Positions 8,150 through 16,726 of a stretch of 64,000 bases of DNA are shown here, piece by piece. The translations under genes and the position numbers were made by a program. The notes under the pieces were generated by a model. That model was not told the origin of the DNA and ran no database searches. It saw only the letters and a program-made list of their open reading frames with translations. The stretch is from Chryseobacterium artocarpi. GTDB taxonomy: Bacteria; Bacteroidota; Bacteroidia; Flavobacteriales; Weeksellaceae. Position 1 is the stretch's first letter. The number at the start of each line of letters is the position of its first letter. Location: contig NZ_MAYH01000034.1 in the NCBI RefSeq assembly GCF_001684975.1, positions 124,001 through 188,000 on the forward strand. The letters run 5' to 3'.

Positions 8150-9349
8150 ATGACTTCTATTTTACAAGAAAACGTAGCTATTATTCTGCCTGAAAATGGG
8201 CTGGAAGAAAAATTAAAACAGGCTGAAAGCGAAGGCAGAAAGCTTAGTATCAAACTGGGATTTGACCCTACTGCTCCCGACTTACATCTGGGACATGCTG
8301 TTGTTCTTAAAAAGCTGAAACAGTTTCAGGATCTTGGACACCAAATCATTATTGTTGTGGGAAGTTTTACGGCAAGAATCGGTGATCCTACAGGTAAAAA
8401 TAAGGCAAGAAAACCTTTAAGTGCAGAAGATGTTCAGCATAATGCAGAAACTTATATCAATCAGTTATCCAAAATTATTGATGTCGAAAAAACAAAGATT
8501 GTTTTTAATTCTGATTGGCTGGATGCACTCCAATTCTCAGACGTTATCCAATTGTTATCAAAAGTAACAGTCGCACAACTGATGCACAGAAATGACTTCA
8601 ACAAAAGATTTACGGAAAATACTCCTATCGCAATGCATGAATTGGTATACCCTATCCTCCAGGGATTTGATTCAGTAAAAATTGAATGTGATATTGAAAT
8701 GGGGGGAACTGATCAGCTTTTCAACTGTACTATGGGAAGACAATTACAGGAAGTACATCAGATGCCGGCTCAGATTGTCATGTGCATGCCTCTTTTAAAA
8801 GGACTTGACGGAAAGGAAAAGATGAGCAAATCATTAAATAATATTATCGGACTGACTGATGAGCCTAATGAAATGTTCGGAAAAACGATGTCTATCCCTG
8901 ATGCTTTGATTGATGAGTTTATCGACCTTACCACTGATTTCTCAATGGATGAGAAAAATAGTTTAAAATCGAAAATCGAAAGCGGTGAAAACCCAATGAA
9001 CATCAAGAAACTGATTGCAAAAAACATTATTTGTCAATACCATAATGAAAATGCGGCTCAAGATGCAGAAGAGTTTTTTAATAATCAGTTTCAAAACAAA
9101 AATTTTGAGGAGAAAAGCTTTGATCCTGTATTGATCAATAATTTGAATCATACTCATAACAAAACGACAGTAATTGAGCTGTGTCACAAGTTAAAAAATG
9201 ACATAAGCAAATCTGCTGTACGAAGACTTATCCAAAGCGGAGGAGTCCAGATAAATTCAGTTAAAATAACGGAACCTGATGAAGAAATTGAGCTTACAAA
9301 AAATATCAAAATAAAGATCGGGAAAAGAGGTTTTTTTGAGCTATTATAA
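8150..9349 (+). CDS. tyrS: Tyrosyl-tRNA synthetase
   Basis: 399 residues, a class I aminoacyl-tRNA synthetase that charges tRNA-Tyr. The HIGH motif appears as HLGH (46-49) and the second signature as KMSKS (224-228). The binding pocket MGGTDQLFN is near 184, and a C-terminal S4-like RNA-binding domain (SAVRRLIQSGGVQIN) starts at about residue 345. The length fits the shorter bacterial type. It is preceded by a leader peptide and attenuator and is probably the only gene of the transcript. Confidence 0.98.
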   Translation: MTSILQENVAIILPENGLEEKLKQAESEGRKLSIKLGFDPTAPDLHLGHAVVLKKLKQFQDLGHQIIIVVGSFTARIGDPTGKNKARKPLSAEDVQHNAETYINQLSKIIDVEKTKIVFNSDWLDALQFSDVIQLLSKVTVAQLMHRNDFNKRFTENTPIAMHELVYPILQGFDSVKIECDIEMGGTDQLFNCTMGRQLQEVHQMPAQIVMCMPLLKGLDGKEKMSKSLNNIIGLTDEPNEMFGKTMSIPDALIDEFIDLTTDFSMDEKNSLKSKIESGENPMNIKKLIAKNIICQYHNENAAQDAEEFFNNQFQNKNFEEKSFDPVLINNLNHTHNKTTVIELCHKLKNDISKSAVRRLIQSGGVQINSVKITEPDEEIELTKNIKIKIGKRGFFELL

Positions 9350-9425
9350 AGGCTGGAAGATGGGGCTGGAAGTACTTTAATTAAATGTAATAGCTAGGGT
9401 ATAGTCTTAAATTCCAGCTTCCATT
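9350..9425. repeat. GCTGGAA-rich intergenic repeat
   Basis: GCTGGAA occurs at 9352-9358 and 9365-9371, with its reverse complement TTCCAGC at 9412-9418. The sequence can fold back on itself. Related GGAAGCTGGGAGATGGAAG-type sequence occurs on the minus strand near 31328-31354. It looks like a low-complexity dispersed repeat. Confidence 0.35.
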
Positions 9426-9513
9426 ATTCTTTTTTTAATTTCATTTTTTACCTCTTAATTAAATTTCCCTTAGTCCGATTAAATCAATATCTTCGTTTTA
9501 TAAATAAAATGTA

Positions 9514-10062
9514 ATGACGCAGGCTGAAATCCTTACCCTGATTGATGACGAACTGTTTCTTGATAATATTAAAACCGAATTGAGTGATCAAAAAATAATC
9601 TGGAAAGATCATTCTGGAACAGAAAATTCAATATTACCTCATCAGACAGCAATCAATAATGAAGGAGTTTTTGCATGGTGGCAGTGTAATGAGGCAGGAA
9701 AAGAACATGTTCATATCAGATTAAAGGAAAGAAATGTCATTACATGGAAACCTCCTGTTGATACATTGATAAAACCCATATTCCGGGACGGTCTTTTATA
9801 TTTTCATAAAAATTATCTGATCATAAAGTATAAAGACAGACATTACCAAAGATTATTTATCTTTAATATCAAAACTTTAAAAGACGAAGAAATTATTCTG
9901 AATGCACTTACAATTCAGGTGAAAATAATTGATAATGATTTGTTTTTAGCAGGGCTTTACAGTGGTGAGGATTTCATAAAAATCACCATGCATCCGGATC
10001 ATATTGAGAGAGAAACGATTGATGAAAATTATCTCAGACAAAGAAATATTATATTTGATTAG
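9514..10062 (+). CDS. Hypothetical protein
   Basis: 182 residues, no signal peptide or membrane helix. Predicted largely beta-stranded after an N-terminal helix (MTQAEILTLIDDELFLDNI). Aromatic-rich stretches include GVFAWWQCNEAGKEH, where a Cys and a His could be functional, but I cannot name a family. It is 24 bp before the next acetyltransferase gene and probably co-transcribed with it. Confidence 0.7.
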   Translation: MTQAEILTLIDDELFLDNIKTELSDQKIIWKDHSGTENSILPHQTAINNEGVFAWWQCNEAGKEHVHIRLKERNVITWKPPVDTLIKPIFRDGLLYFHKNYLIIKYKDRHYQRLFIFNIKTLKDEEIILNALTIQVKIIDNDLFLAGLYSGEDFIKITMHPDHIERETIDENYLRQRNIIFD

Positions 10063-10085
10063 TTCTAAAAATTGAATTTAAAAGT

Positions 10086-10535
10086 ATGAATACTTCCGTT
10101 ACCTATAAAAAAGCTACAGAAAACGACATCGATTATCTTTTTGATCTCAGAACGAAGACTATGGTTCCACATTATGCGGAAGCAAATTTACCAACTGACC
10201 GGGAAACGACTCTTAAAAGGATTCTTTATCAATTCGAGAAGGGTAACATTATTTTCCTTAATGATGAGCCGATAGGATTGCTAAAAGTAGATAGAACGGA
10301 GACGCATATCGATATTTTACAGCTTCAGATTGATCCGAGCCAGCAAGGTAAAGGACTTGGGAAAATGATTCTTACCGATATTCTGAAAGAAGCTTCTGCT
10401 ACAGGGAAAACCGCAACATTAAGTGTTTTAAAGGTGAATAAAGCCCAGCATCTTTATATGAGTCTTGGTTTTAAAACGGTACGTGAGGATGAACATTCTT
10501 ATTTCATGGAGTTTTCTTCTGCTGGGAATAAATAA
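10086..10535 (+). CDS. GNAT family N-acetyltransferase
   Basis: 149 residues. Strand DILQLQIDPS leads into the acetyl-CoA binding loop QQGKGLGKMIL (Q/R-x-x-G-x-G, about residues 80-90), followed by LSVLKVNKAQHLYMSLGFKTV, which resembles the N-x-x-A-x-x-x-Y-x-x-x-GF end of RimI-like enzymes. The acetyl acceptor is unknown. It follows the 182-residue hypothetical gene in the same direction. Confidence 0.92.
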   Translation: MNTSVTYKKATENDIDYLFDLRTKTMVPHYAEANLPTDRETTLKRILYQFEKGNIIFLNDEPIGLLKVDRTETHIDILQLQIDPSQQGKGLGKMILTDILKEASATGKTATLSVLKVNKAQHLYMSLGFKTVREDEHSYFMEFSSAGNK

Positions 10536-10571
10536 TCTGTGAGAATAAAAATACATCAGATTTGAGTATAA

Positions 10572-10640
10572 GTTTTGGCTAAAGCCATTGGATAAAACAA
10601 ATATTTCAAAGCGGGCTAAAGCCCACTCTATTGAATTCTA
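10572..10640. repeat. Dispersed two-hairpin intergenic repeat, copy 1
   Basis: GTTTTGGCTAAAGCC (with hairpin GGCT-AA-AGCC) is followed about 30 bp later by GCGGGCTAAAGCCCAC (hairpin with one broken end pair) and CTCTATTGA. The same layout occurs at 18951-19013, so this is a dispersed REP-like element sitting just past the 3' end of a gene. Confidence 0.6.
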
Positions 10641-10686
10641 ATATTTTTATTTCTAGTAAATATTATGGCATCCATCTCCATTCCAA

Positions 10687-12198
10687 CTATTGATTTGCCA
10701 TTGTCACATAGATCAGTCTTCCACCCTCTTCTGCGGATAGGAGTATTTTCTTTCCATCTGTAAGTTCTACCATAGATCCGGGAGGAATTTCCTTTTGTTC
10801 TGTAATATCCTTCATTCCTGATAAACTTTGATTGACCAACACCCATTTCCCCTGATGAAATGTAAAGTAGCCGACAGGCATTTTATCCTGCATCGTTAAA
10901 TTTTCATTTCGGATCACTTTTCTGGAAACATGCCACTTGAATAAATACTGATTGTGATACACCATCAATCTATGATTCTCCGGTTTCCAAATCTCATCAT
11001 CGAATTTAAAGTAAAGATCAAGTATCGGAAGTGTTCCCTTATGCGGAGTTCCACAGAAAGGGCATTTCGGATTGCTGGTATTGTCAAAAACATACCATTT
11101 TTCTGTACAATCTGTATTTTGGCAAGGTTGTATAAGATCTACTGTTTTCAGTAAAGCGGTTTCCCATTCATTTGCTGTTGGGCGTCTGATCGGATCATGT
11201 AATCCGTCTATGAATGTTTTTTTGAACAAATCTGAAATATAAGGACCTGTTATCGTATAAGGAATTTTTTGAGGATCGCCCCAAAAGGCATCCCATTTTC
11301 TGAGGTGATCAGCTTTTACATGGTTTGAAGAATCTGTCGGATGTTCTACAAACAGTGCTTTTTCTCCCATGGATAATATTTCATCCTTTTCAGCATCAAG
11401 ATCCCATATTTTTCCGCCGCGAAGAGGATGACGTCTTAGCAGATACATATAGATCAGTACGGCAAGTGCATGTAAATCCGTTTTCTGATCTGGAAGATGT
11501 CTTTGAGGATCCTGAAGTTTCAGATGCTTGGTTTTTAACACTTCGGGAGCAATAAAATCAGCCGTTCCAATGACTTCAGGCGGGAATAATTTGGGAACAA
11601 CAAGACCATCAATATCAATGATACATGCAGACTTTGTTACCGGATCTACCAGAATATTATTGTAAGATAAATCTGAATGCGCCAATCCCATCTGATGCAG
11701 TTTTTTCACCCCTCTGCTAATGTTTATCGCTATCTGAAAATAACTCAGCCAGTCTCCAAGCTCAGAACGGTCAAGTCTCAATGGATATTGCGGATTTCTG
11801 AACATTGGAGCTGTAAACCACTTTCCTACTTTATCTTCTCCCTGAATGGTATCTGAACCGATGTATCCTTTGGCAAAGAAAAACTTTTGATTATAAATAG
11901 GAACCACAATTCCTGTTAATCTGTTCTTTTCAACAATATCATAAGGCCAACGAAAAATATCATTGAGAAAATATTCTGAAGCATTCCCGTTTTGAAGATT
12001 TTGAAGATAAGTAGAAACGATTCTCATAATCCTCTCTTTTTGTCCTTCATCTAAAGGATTTCGGTAAAATGCAACAACATAATCTCTCTGAGGCGAAAAA
12101 TAAACATCTTTCACTCCGCCCTGAATGGGTTTTTCGTCAACGTATTCATAGGATTTGGATGAATTCAGAACAGAAACAACCTTAATCGTGTTTTTCAT
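10687..12198 (-). CDS. TerY-P associated atypical Ser/Thr protein kinase with zinc ribbon
   Basis: 503 residues. The kinase domain has catalytic loop HSDLSYNN (174-181, HSD instead of HRD), metal motif DIDG (195-198, instead of DFG) and IAPEV (216-220). A glycine-rich start QGGVKDVYF near 26 is followed by VVAFYR where the usual VAxK lysine would be, so nucleotide binding may be atypical. Four Cys in C-x4-C ... C-x2-C (about 356-383) form a zinc ribbon, and the C-terminus looks FHA-like. It is the last gene of the TerD-VWA-PP2C-kinase cluster, 5 bp after the phosphatase. In known TerY-P systems such kinases act with the phosphatase and VWA protein in stress signalling. Confidence 0.85.
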   Translation of the reverse strand: MKNTIKVVSVLNSSKSYEYVDEKPIQGGVKDVYFSPQRDYVVAFYRNPLDEGQKERIMRIVSTYLQNLQNGNASEYFLNDIFRWPYDIVEKNRLTGIVVPIYNQKFFFAKGYIGSDTIQGEDKVGKWFTAPMFRNPQYPLRLDRSELGDWLSYFQIAINISRGVKKLHQMGLAHSDLSYNNILVDPVTKSACIIDIDGLVVPKLFPPEVIGTADFIAPEVLKTKHLKLQDPQRHLPDQKTDLHALAVLIYMYLLRRHPLRGGKIWDLDAEKDEILSMGEKALFVEHPTDSSNHVKADHLRKWDAFWGDPQKIPYTITGPYISDLFKKTFIDGLHDPIRRPTANEWETALLKTVDLIQPCQNTDCTEKWYVFDNTSNPKCPFCGTPHKGTLPILDLYFKFDDEIWKPENHRLMVYHNQYLFKWHVSRKVIRNENLTMQDKMPVGYFTFHQGKWVLVNQSLSGMKDITEQKEIPPGSMVELTDGKKILLSAEEGGRLIYVTMANQ

Positions 12199-12203
12199 AG
12201 TTA

Positions 12204-13472
12204 TTAATAAATTATTGCCAAAGTACGGTCATCGTGGTTTCCTCTGCTCCAGAAGTCTGTCCATTGTAAAAGTTGTTGATCAATTCCGGTATCATTCATA
12301 AAGTTTACCTGAGCTTGATCTTCATTACCTCCGTTCAGATCTTTAAAAAAAGCGTTCCAGCTTTCTATATATTCTAACTTATTTTCTGTAAGAAATTTAG
12401 GGTCATAGATACCATCCGTCATCAGTACGAGATAAGAGAAGTCTTCTACACAGGTTATTGTGAAACGGGAAACAATCTGATCATTGAAAATTTCTTTCAT
12501 GGTAATAAAGCGGGTTCCGCCACTGAATTCTCCTACATCCATTGAATTGAGAAGCTTTACTTCGGAAAAATCAGTGTTAATAATATTAATCGGGCAATCT
12601 CCTACACCAAAACTAAGTATCACATACCCAAAACTGAACTTTTTAACCAATGAAAAGATAAGAGTAGCATGAAAATCATTAATGGAAAGATTATTTTCTA
12701 AAGCGGTCTTCTCTAAAACATGATGTACTTGCAAAACGCCTTCATATAAACATCTTATAATATTTTGGTGTGCTTCATTCTGTTCTTGTGTAGAATGTTT
12801 TTTGGAATAAACAAGATGAATATTCTTTTCGATATCATGTAAAATCTCTTCGGAACTGAAAAAACTGTTTATTGAAGCTGTAACCAATTCTGAACCTGCT
12901 CTTGACATTACTGCAGAACCTGCCCCATCTGAAACGGAAACAATGTTCCATTCTGCCGGAAGTATATTTACAGCGAAATCATCCTCTCTGAATTTTCCTT
13001 CATGCGCGTGGGCACGACCTCTTTTGGAAGCTACCACAATTTTTTTATCTGAAAATGTTCCATAAAAGGAAGCTTCATCGTCTTTATAAAAATCAGCATT
13101 TTTATCAGTTGGAATATTTTTCCATAAATTTTTCGGATCGGTATTGATAAACAGCTGAACTCTTTTAATGTCAATATTATCTTGATCTTCTGTATGAAAG
13201 AATTCAATATCCAGATCATGAACGGTATTGGTTATCGGAGTTCCAAAAATTCTGCTATTCTCAAATACTAATCCAATTTCTTCAAGATTTCGAATGTTTT
13301 GAATTCTGATATTCGGAAATTCTGCCATCTTAACACTAAATTCATAGAACTTCCCTGAAGTAGCATTTTTCAGTACCCAGTGAGCATCTTTAAAATCTTC
13401 TTTTTCCTGATGAATAATGGATTTTCTCTTGGGATCTTTGTCTCCATCAAAGTAAAACAACGGTATTTTCAT
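12204..13472 (-). CDS. PP2C-type protein phosphatase of the TerY-P triad
   Basis: 422 residues. The C-terminal two thirds is a PP2C_2 domain: REDDF (near 164), VSDGAGSA (near 181) with the metal-binding Asp, VGDCPIN, MTDGIYDPKF and the terminal GNHDDRTLAIIY. The first about 150 residues are an uncharacterised beta-rich extension not found in plain PP2C enzymes. It should remove phosphate from Ser/Thr and oppose the kinase encoded 5 bp downstream. It lies 12 bp after the VWA-zinc ribbon gene, so this is a tight operon. Confidence 0.87.
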   Translation of the reverse strand: MKIPLFYFDGDKDPKRKSIIHQEKEDFKDAHWVLKNATSGKFYEFSVKMAEFPNIRIQNIRNLEEIGLVFENSRIFGTPITNTVHDLDIEFFHTEDQDNIDIKRVQLFINTDPKNLWKNIPTDKNADFYKDDEASFYGTFSDKKIVVASKRGRAHAHEGKFREDDFAVNILPAEWNIVSVSDGAGSAVMSRAGSELVTASINSFFSSEEILHDIEKNIHLVYSKKHSTQEQNEAHQNIIRCLYEGVLQVHHVLEKTALENNLSINDFHATLIFSLVKKFSFGYVILSFGVGDCPINIINTDFSEVKLLNSMDVGEFSGGTRFITMKEIFNDQIVSRFTITCVEDFSYLVLMTDGIYDPKFLTENKLEYIESWNAFFKDLNGGNEDQAQVNFMNDTGIDQQLLQWTDFWSRGNHDDRTLAIIY

Positions 13473-13484
13473 AAGTTTATATGA

Positions 13485-14528
13485 TTATCCCAATGTTCTG
13501 TTGATATCGTATCCGCCTCCCGAATATCCATAATAATCGGAAGTACCACACCAAGGGCATTTATTATATCCTTCCCCCTGCAAACAGTGAATTCCGCCAC
13601 ATGAGCAGGTCGCTAATGCTATATAATTGGCACAATGAGGACAGGAAGCTCCTCCCTGCAATTCTTCAATTGAAATTTTAAGATTGCTTCTCTGAGGTGA
13701 AGAAAGCCTGTAATATGCTTTTTCATCAATTTTATAAGCACCCTCCATCTTGTAATATCGGGTAGACATTCCTGGAATACTAGATTCCCCGAAAGTTTTT
13801 TTAAACTTCATCAGATAAAGTTTATTCGTTTCTGAACATTTACCGTTCAGAACTACAAAATTATTATCCGGAAAACGCTGCTCCATCTGCGGATCAACTT
13901 TCTCAAGGATAACGGAATCTATCTTGGATAAATTAATTCCTTCTTTATGTGCTTCCGTTACACTTTGGCTGGTTGTCTTAATGGAATCTGTCACCCATTT
14001 GAAGAATTCTTTATAAGAGTTTTCATCGGTATTATTGAACAGCAATACGTTATCTGCTAACAATCCCAGAAGTTTATAATTTGTATTTTCTCCTATGGAT
14101 ACAGCAATAGTATTTGCTTTCCCATTATATTTATTATTCCACCTTTCTATAGCTTTCGTAGCATCATCAGTAGGAACTCCATCCGTAAAAAGGAAAACAA
14201 TAGGTTTCCAGTCTCCTTTTCTGTCATACGTAGTTTTTATGATATCCTTATCTATGCAGTCCATAATTTTAATAAGTCCCTGAGATAAAGAGGTACCACT
14301 TCCAATCGGAATTTTCGGAGGATAAAAACTGATAATATCCTGAAGCGGTGTAATAACTTCTGCTTCTCCGGCAAAACCTACAACAGAAATATAAACCGTT
14401 TCTAATGAATACGGATCTTTTTTCAATTCCCTGATGATATTGGAAATTCCTTCCTGTACCTGCTCAATAGGTTCTCCTATCATAGATTCAGAGACATCAA
14501 TCAAAAAGTAAATCGGCAGTCTTCTCAT
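13485..14528 (-). CDS. VWA-domain protein with C-terminal zinc ribbons (TerY-like)
   Basis: 347 residues. The VWA domain has an intact MIDAS motif: D11-x-S13-x-S15 (LIDVSESM), a conserved Thr near GSGTS, and FTDGVPTDD. After about residue 215 comes a second domain, then a Cys-rich tail with CPHC, CSCGGIHC and CPWC that should bind zinc. In TerY-P modules the VWA protein is thought to scaffold the kinase and phosphatase through metal-dependent binding. Second of two adjacent VWA genes, 18 bp after the first. Confidence 0.87.
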   Translation of the reverse strand: MRRLPIYFLIDVSESMIGEPIEQVQEGISNIIRELKKDPYSLETVYISVVGFAGEAEVITPLQDIISFYPPKIPIGSGTSLSQGLIKIMDCIDKDIIKTTYDRKGDWKPIVFLFTDGVPTDDATKAIERWNNKYNGKANTIAVSIGENTNYKLLGLLADNVLLFNNTDENSYKEFFKWVTDSIKTTSQSVTEAHKEGINLSKIDSVILEKVDPQMEQRFPDNNFVVLNGKCSETNKLYLMKFKKTFGESSIPGMSTRYYKMEGAYKIDEKAYYRLSSPQRSNLKISIEELQGGASCPHCANYIALATCSCGGIHCLQGEGYNKCPWCGTSDYYGYSGGGYDINRTLG

Positions 14529-14546
14529 AGCTGTAAAGACAATTTT

Positions 14547-15185
14547 TTAGATAATAATATTAAGCTCCGATGGTGGCGGAGGCAATGTGATATTTTCCCC
14601 TGTGTTCTGAGATTGTCCTCCTTGTGTAATGGAAGAACTTACCCATCTGAAAAAGGAAGAAAGTGTAATAGCATCAGTGGTATCAAGCTTTACCACATGA
14701 TCTGTCAGCTCTTTTAGAAACTGTTCATCTGCTTTAGGACCTGCAGCACAACCTACGATAGCTCCAAATTCTAAATCTTTAAGCACCGGAATCATCTGTC
14801 TGTATTTCTGAATATCAGAAGGTTTTCCATCCGTGAATATGAAGAGTAACGGCTGCCAGTCTCCTTTATTTTCTCCAGATCCCTTTACAAGATCTTTTTG
14901 TACAAGCTCTGAAACCATTTCCAAAGCAGCTCCTGTATGGGTAGGACCGCTATCCGGGCATGTAATTTCCATCGGATAGAAATTTTGCAGAGCAATTAAA
15001 GAAATTATATTTTTAACTTCTCTATCGAAAGTAATCACACTTAAATGAAGGCTGTCCATTGCCTGTGGATCTGCCCGCAGCATACTGATCAATCCATTGA
15101 ATCCATTATTCAATGCCTGGATAGGTTCTCCGTTCATAGATCCGGAAGTATCCAATAAAAAATAGGCTAATAATCTTCTGGTCAT
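14547..15185 (-). CDS. terY: TerY-like VWA protein
   Basis: 212 residues, a stand-alone VWA domain close to TerY. The MIDAS motif is intact: D12-x-S14-x-S16 (LLDTSGSMNGEPI), Thr in SGPTHTGAA and FTDGKPSD. No zinc ribbon, unlike its neighbour. It is the first gene after the strong hairpin at 15204-15242 that separates it from the terD genes. It probably binds divalent metal and mediates complex formation in the Ter stress system. Confidence 0.88.
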   Translation of the reverse strand: MTRRLLAYFLLDTSGSMNGEPIQALNNGFNGLISMLRADPQAMDSLHLSVITFDREVKNIISLIALQNFYPMEITCPDSGPTHTGAALEMVSELVQKDLVKGSGENKGDWQPLLFIFTDGKPSDIQKYRQMIPVLKDLEFGAIVGCAAGPKADEQFLKELTDHVVKLDTTDAITLSSFFRWVSSSITQGGQSQNTGENITLPPPPSELNIII

Positions 15186-15203
15186 AAGACAATATTAATT
15201 CTG

Positions 15204-15242
15204 AATCTGGCGGCGGAAGTCTTCGACTTCCGCCGCCAGATT
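15204..15242. other. Very stable GC-rich hairpin between terD and terY
   Basis: Two exactly complementary 18-base arms (15204-15221 and 15225-15242) enclose a 3-base loop TTC. The stem contains CTGGCGGCGGAAGT, strikingly GC-rich in this AT-rich region. There is no T-run on either side, so it does not look like an ordinary intrinsic terminator. It may act as an mRNA processing or stability element that separates terD from terY-kinase expression. Confidence 0.7.
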
Positions 15243-15266
15243 GTATGTTAAATAGAAATTTAAAAT

Positions 15267-15947
15267 CTAGTTTGAATATGAATATTGCTGTCTCAGAATA
15301 TCGATGAAGTTATCTGTAGGAGAAGGCTCTCCCAGTGCACGGAACTTCCAGTCACCATTATGGCGGTATGCCTCAGCAAATACCATAGCACACATTCCGT
15401 TCATACTTGAATCTCCGGAAAGACTGTACTTTGTAATTTCTTTTCCTGTAGCGTCTACTGCGCGAATAAATGCATTTTCAATCATTCCGAAGTGCTGATT
15501 ATTGCTTCTTCCCTGATAGATCGTTACAAGAAACACAATTTTTTGATAGCTTTCATCCAGCTGATCCAGCCTCACAATAATTTGCTCATCGTCACCATCT
15601 CCTGCTCCGGTTCTGTTGTCGCCTGTCAACCATACATTTCCGCTTGGATGCTGCATAGAATTAAAGAAAACCACATCACCCTGATAAAGCCCCATCTGTC
15701 TGCCATCATTTGTCTGAACCGTTCTTCCAAGATTGGCAACCTTTCCGTTACCATCTAAAAGGAATGCCACTGCATCCAGATCATATTCAGCTTCTTTACT
15801 GAACAGTTTTCCAAAGAAGCCACCGCTTCCCTGCTTTCTTACATCCCATCCTAAGCCGATCGTTACCTTTGAAAGGTCATAAACACTTTCCCCACGGTCG
15901 TTTTTTCTTAAATCTATCGTTTGACCTTTCTGTAAATTAATTGCCAT
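15267..15947 (-). CDS. terD: TerD-family stress protein
   Basis: 226 residues from ATG 15947, chosen because MAINLQKGQ matches the start of the paralogue upstream; an in-frame extension to 16007 overlaps that gene and has no family match. TerD features: VTIGLGWD, YDLDAVAFLLD, and a calcium-binding acidic loop TGDNRTGAGDGDDEQIIV. An insertion (KQGSGGFFGKLFSKEAE) after GWD distinguishes it. TerD proteins bind calcium and are linked to tellurite and general stress resistance, probably near the membrane. Confidence 0.92.
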   Translation of the reverse strand: MAINLQKGQTIDLRKNDRGESVYDLSKVTIGLGWDVRKQGSGGFFGKLFSKEAEYDLDAVAFLLDGNGKVANLGRTVQTNDGRQMGLYQGDVVFFNSMQHPSGNVWLTGDNRTGAGDGDDEQIIVRLDQLDESYQKIVFLVTIYQGRSNNQHFGMIENAFIRAVDATGKEITKYSLSGDSSMNGMCAMVFAEAYRHNGDWKFRALGEPSPTDNFIDILRQQYSYSN

Positions 15948-15972
15948 AGCTATAGTTTTGTGTAATTGATAA

Positions 15973-16548
15973 TTATTTGATGATTTGTCCTTTATAATAT
16001 TTCTCAAGGAAAAAACCTAAATCTGCTCTGTAACCTATTCCTGAAGCCTCAAATTTCCAGCTCCCGTTTCTCTTATATAGTCTTCCAAATTCAACACCCG
16101 TTTCAATGGAGAAGTCTTCGTCCAGTTCATACTTTGCTATCTCTTGGTTTGTACTGTTATCAACCACTCTGATGTATGAATTTCTTACCTGTCCGAAATT
16201 CTGTCTTCTTCTCTCAAAATCCTCTATAGTTACCACAAAAAGAATTTCTTCTACTCTTGAATCCACTTTATCAAGATCGATAACGATTGCTTCATCATCA
16301 TCCCCGTCACTATTCTTACCACTTGGGTCATCACCTGTATGAGTAAGAGCACCATCCGGAGAATTCAGATTATTATAAAAAACAAAATATTCCTCGCTTA
16401 CTAATTTTCTGTCAGAATCAATCATGATTGCAGAAGCATCAAGATCAAAATCGTAGCCTGTCCCTTCATTAGGATCCCAACCAAGTCCTATCGTCATTTT
16501 TGTCAATCCGATCTCGATTTTCTGTCCTTTCTGTAGATTAATTGCCAT
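15973..16548 (-). CDS. terD: TerD-family stress protein, canonical length
   Basis: 191 residues, the usual TerD length. MTIGLGWDPN is followed by DFDLDASAIMID and the acidic calcium-binding segment HTGDDPSGKNSDGDDDEAI, then the FVVTIEDFERRRQNFGQV block. First gene of the six-gene Ter cluster, 25 bp upstream of the second terD. TerD homologues bind calcium and are made under metal, acid or oxidative stress. No terC or terB accompanies it here. Confidence 0.95.
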   Translation of the reverse strand: MAINLQKGQKIEIGLTKMTIGLGWDPNEGTGYDFDLDASAIMIDSDRKLVSEEYFVFYNNLNSPDGALTHTGDDPSGKNSDGDDDEAIVIDLDKVDSRVEEILFVVTIEDFERRRQNFGQVRNSYIRVVDNSTNQEIAKYELDEDFSIETGVEFGRLYKRNGSWKFEASGIGYRADLGFFLEKYYKGQIIK

Positions 16549-16679
16549 AATATTTTATGTTATGAATTATTTTTTGCATTAAGATAGATTTGATTTACGA
16601 ATTGACCAAATTTATTTATTAAAAATAATGGATATAAAGCAATTAAGTCTAATTTCTCAATTAAATAAAAGACAATAAA

Positions 16680-16705
16680 AAGGTTCAATTAAAAAATTGA
16701 ACCTT
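16680..16705 (-). terminator. Intrinsic terminator of the panD operon
   Basis: AAGGTTCAATT (16680-16690) and AATTGAACCTT (16695-16705) are exact complements with a 4-base loop. On the minus strand a TTTTATTG run follows. It lies 22 bp past the stop of the membrane-protein gene. Confidence 0.75.
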
Positions 16706-16726
16706 ATATATAATAAATATGTTTGA

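Noticed and set aside
10628..10846. Short minus-strand frame at the 3' end of the kinase gene
   Set aside because: It overlaps the kinase gene in another frame and includes repeat-proximal sequence; composition is that of a shadow frame.
15973..16007. Longer N-terminus for the second TerD
   Set aside because: The added 20 residues overlap the first terD gene, and MAINLQKGQ is the shared paralogue start.
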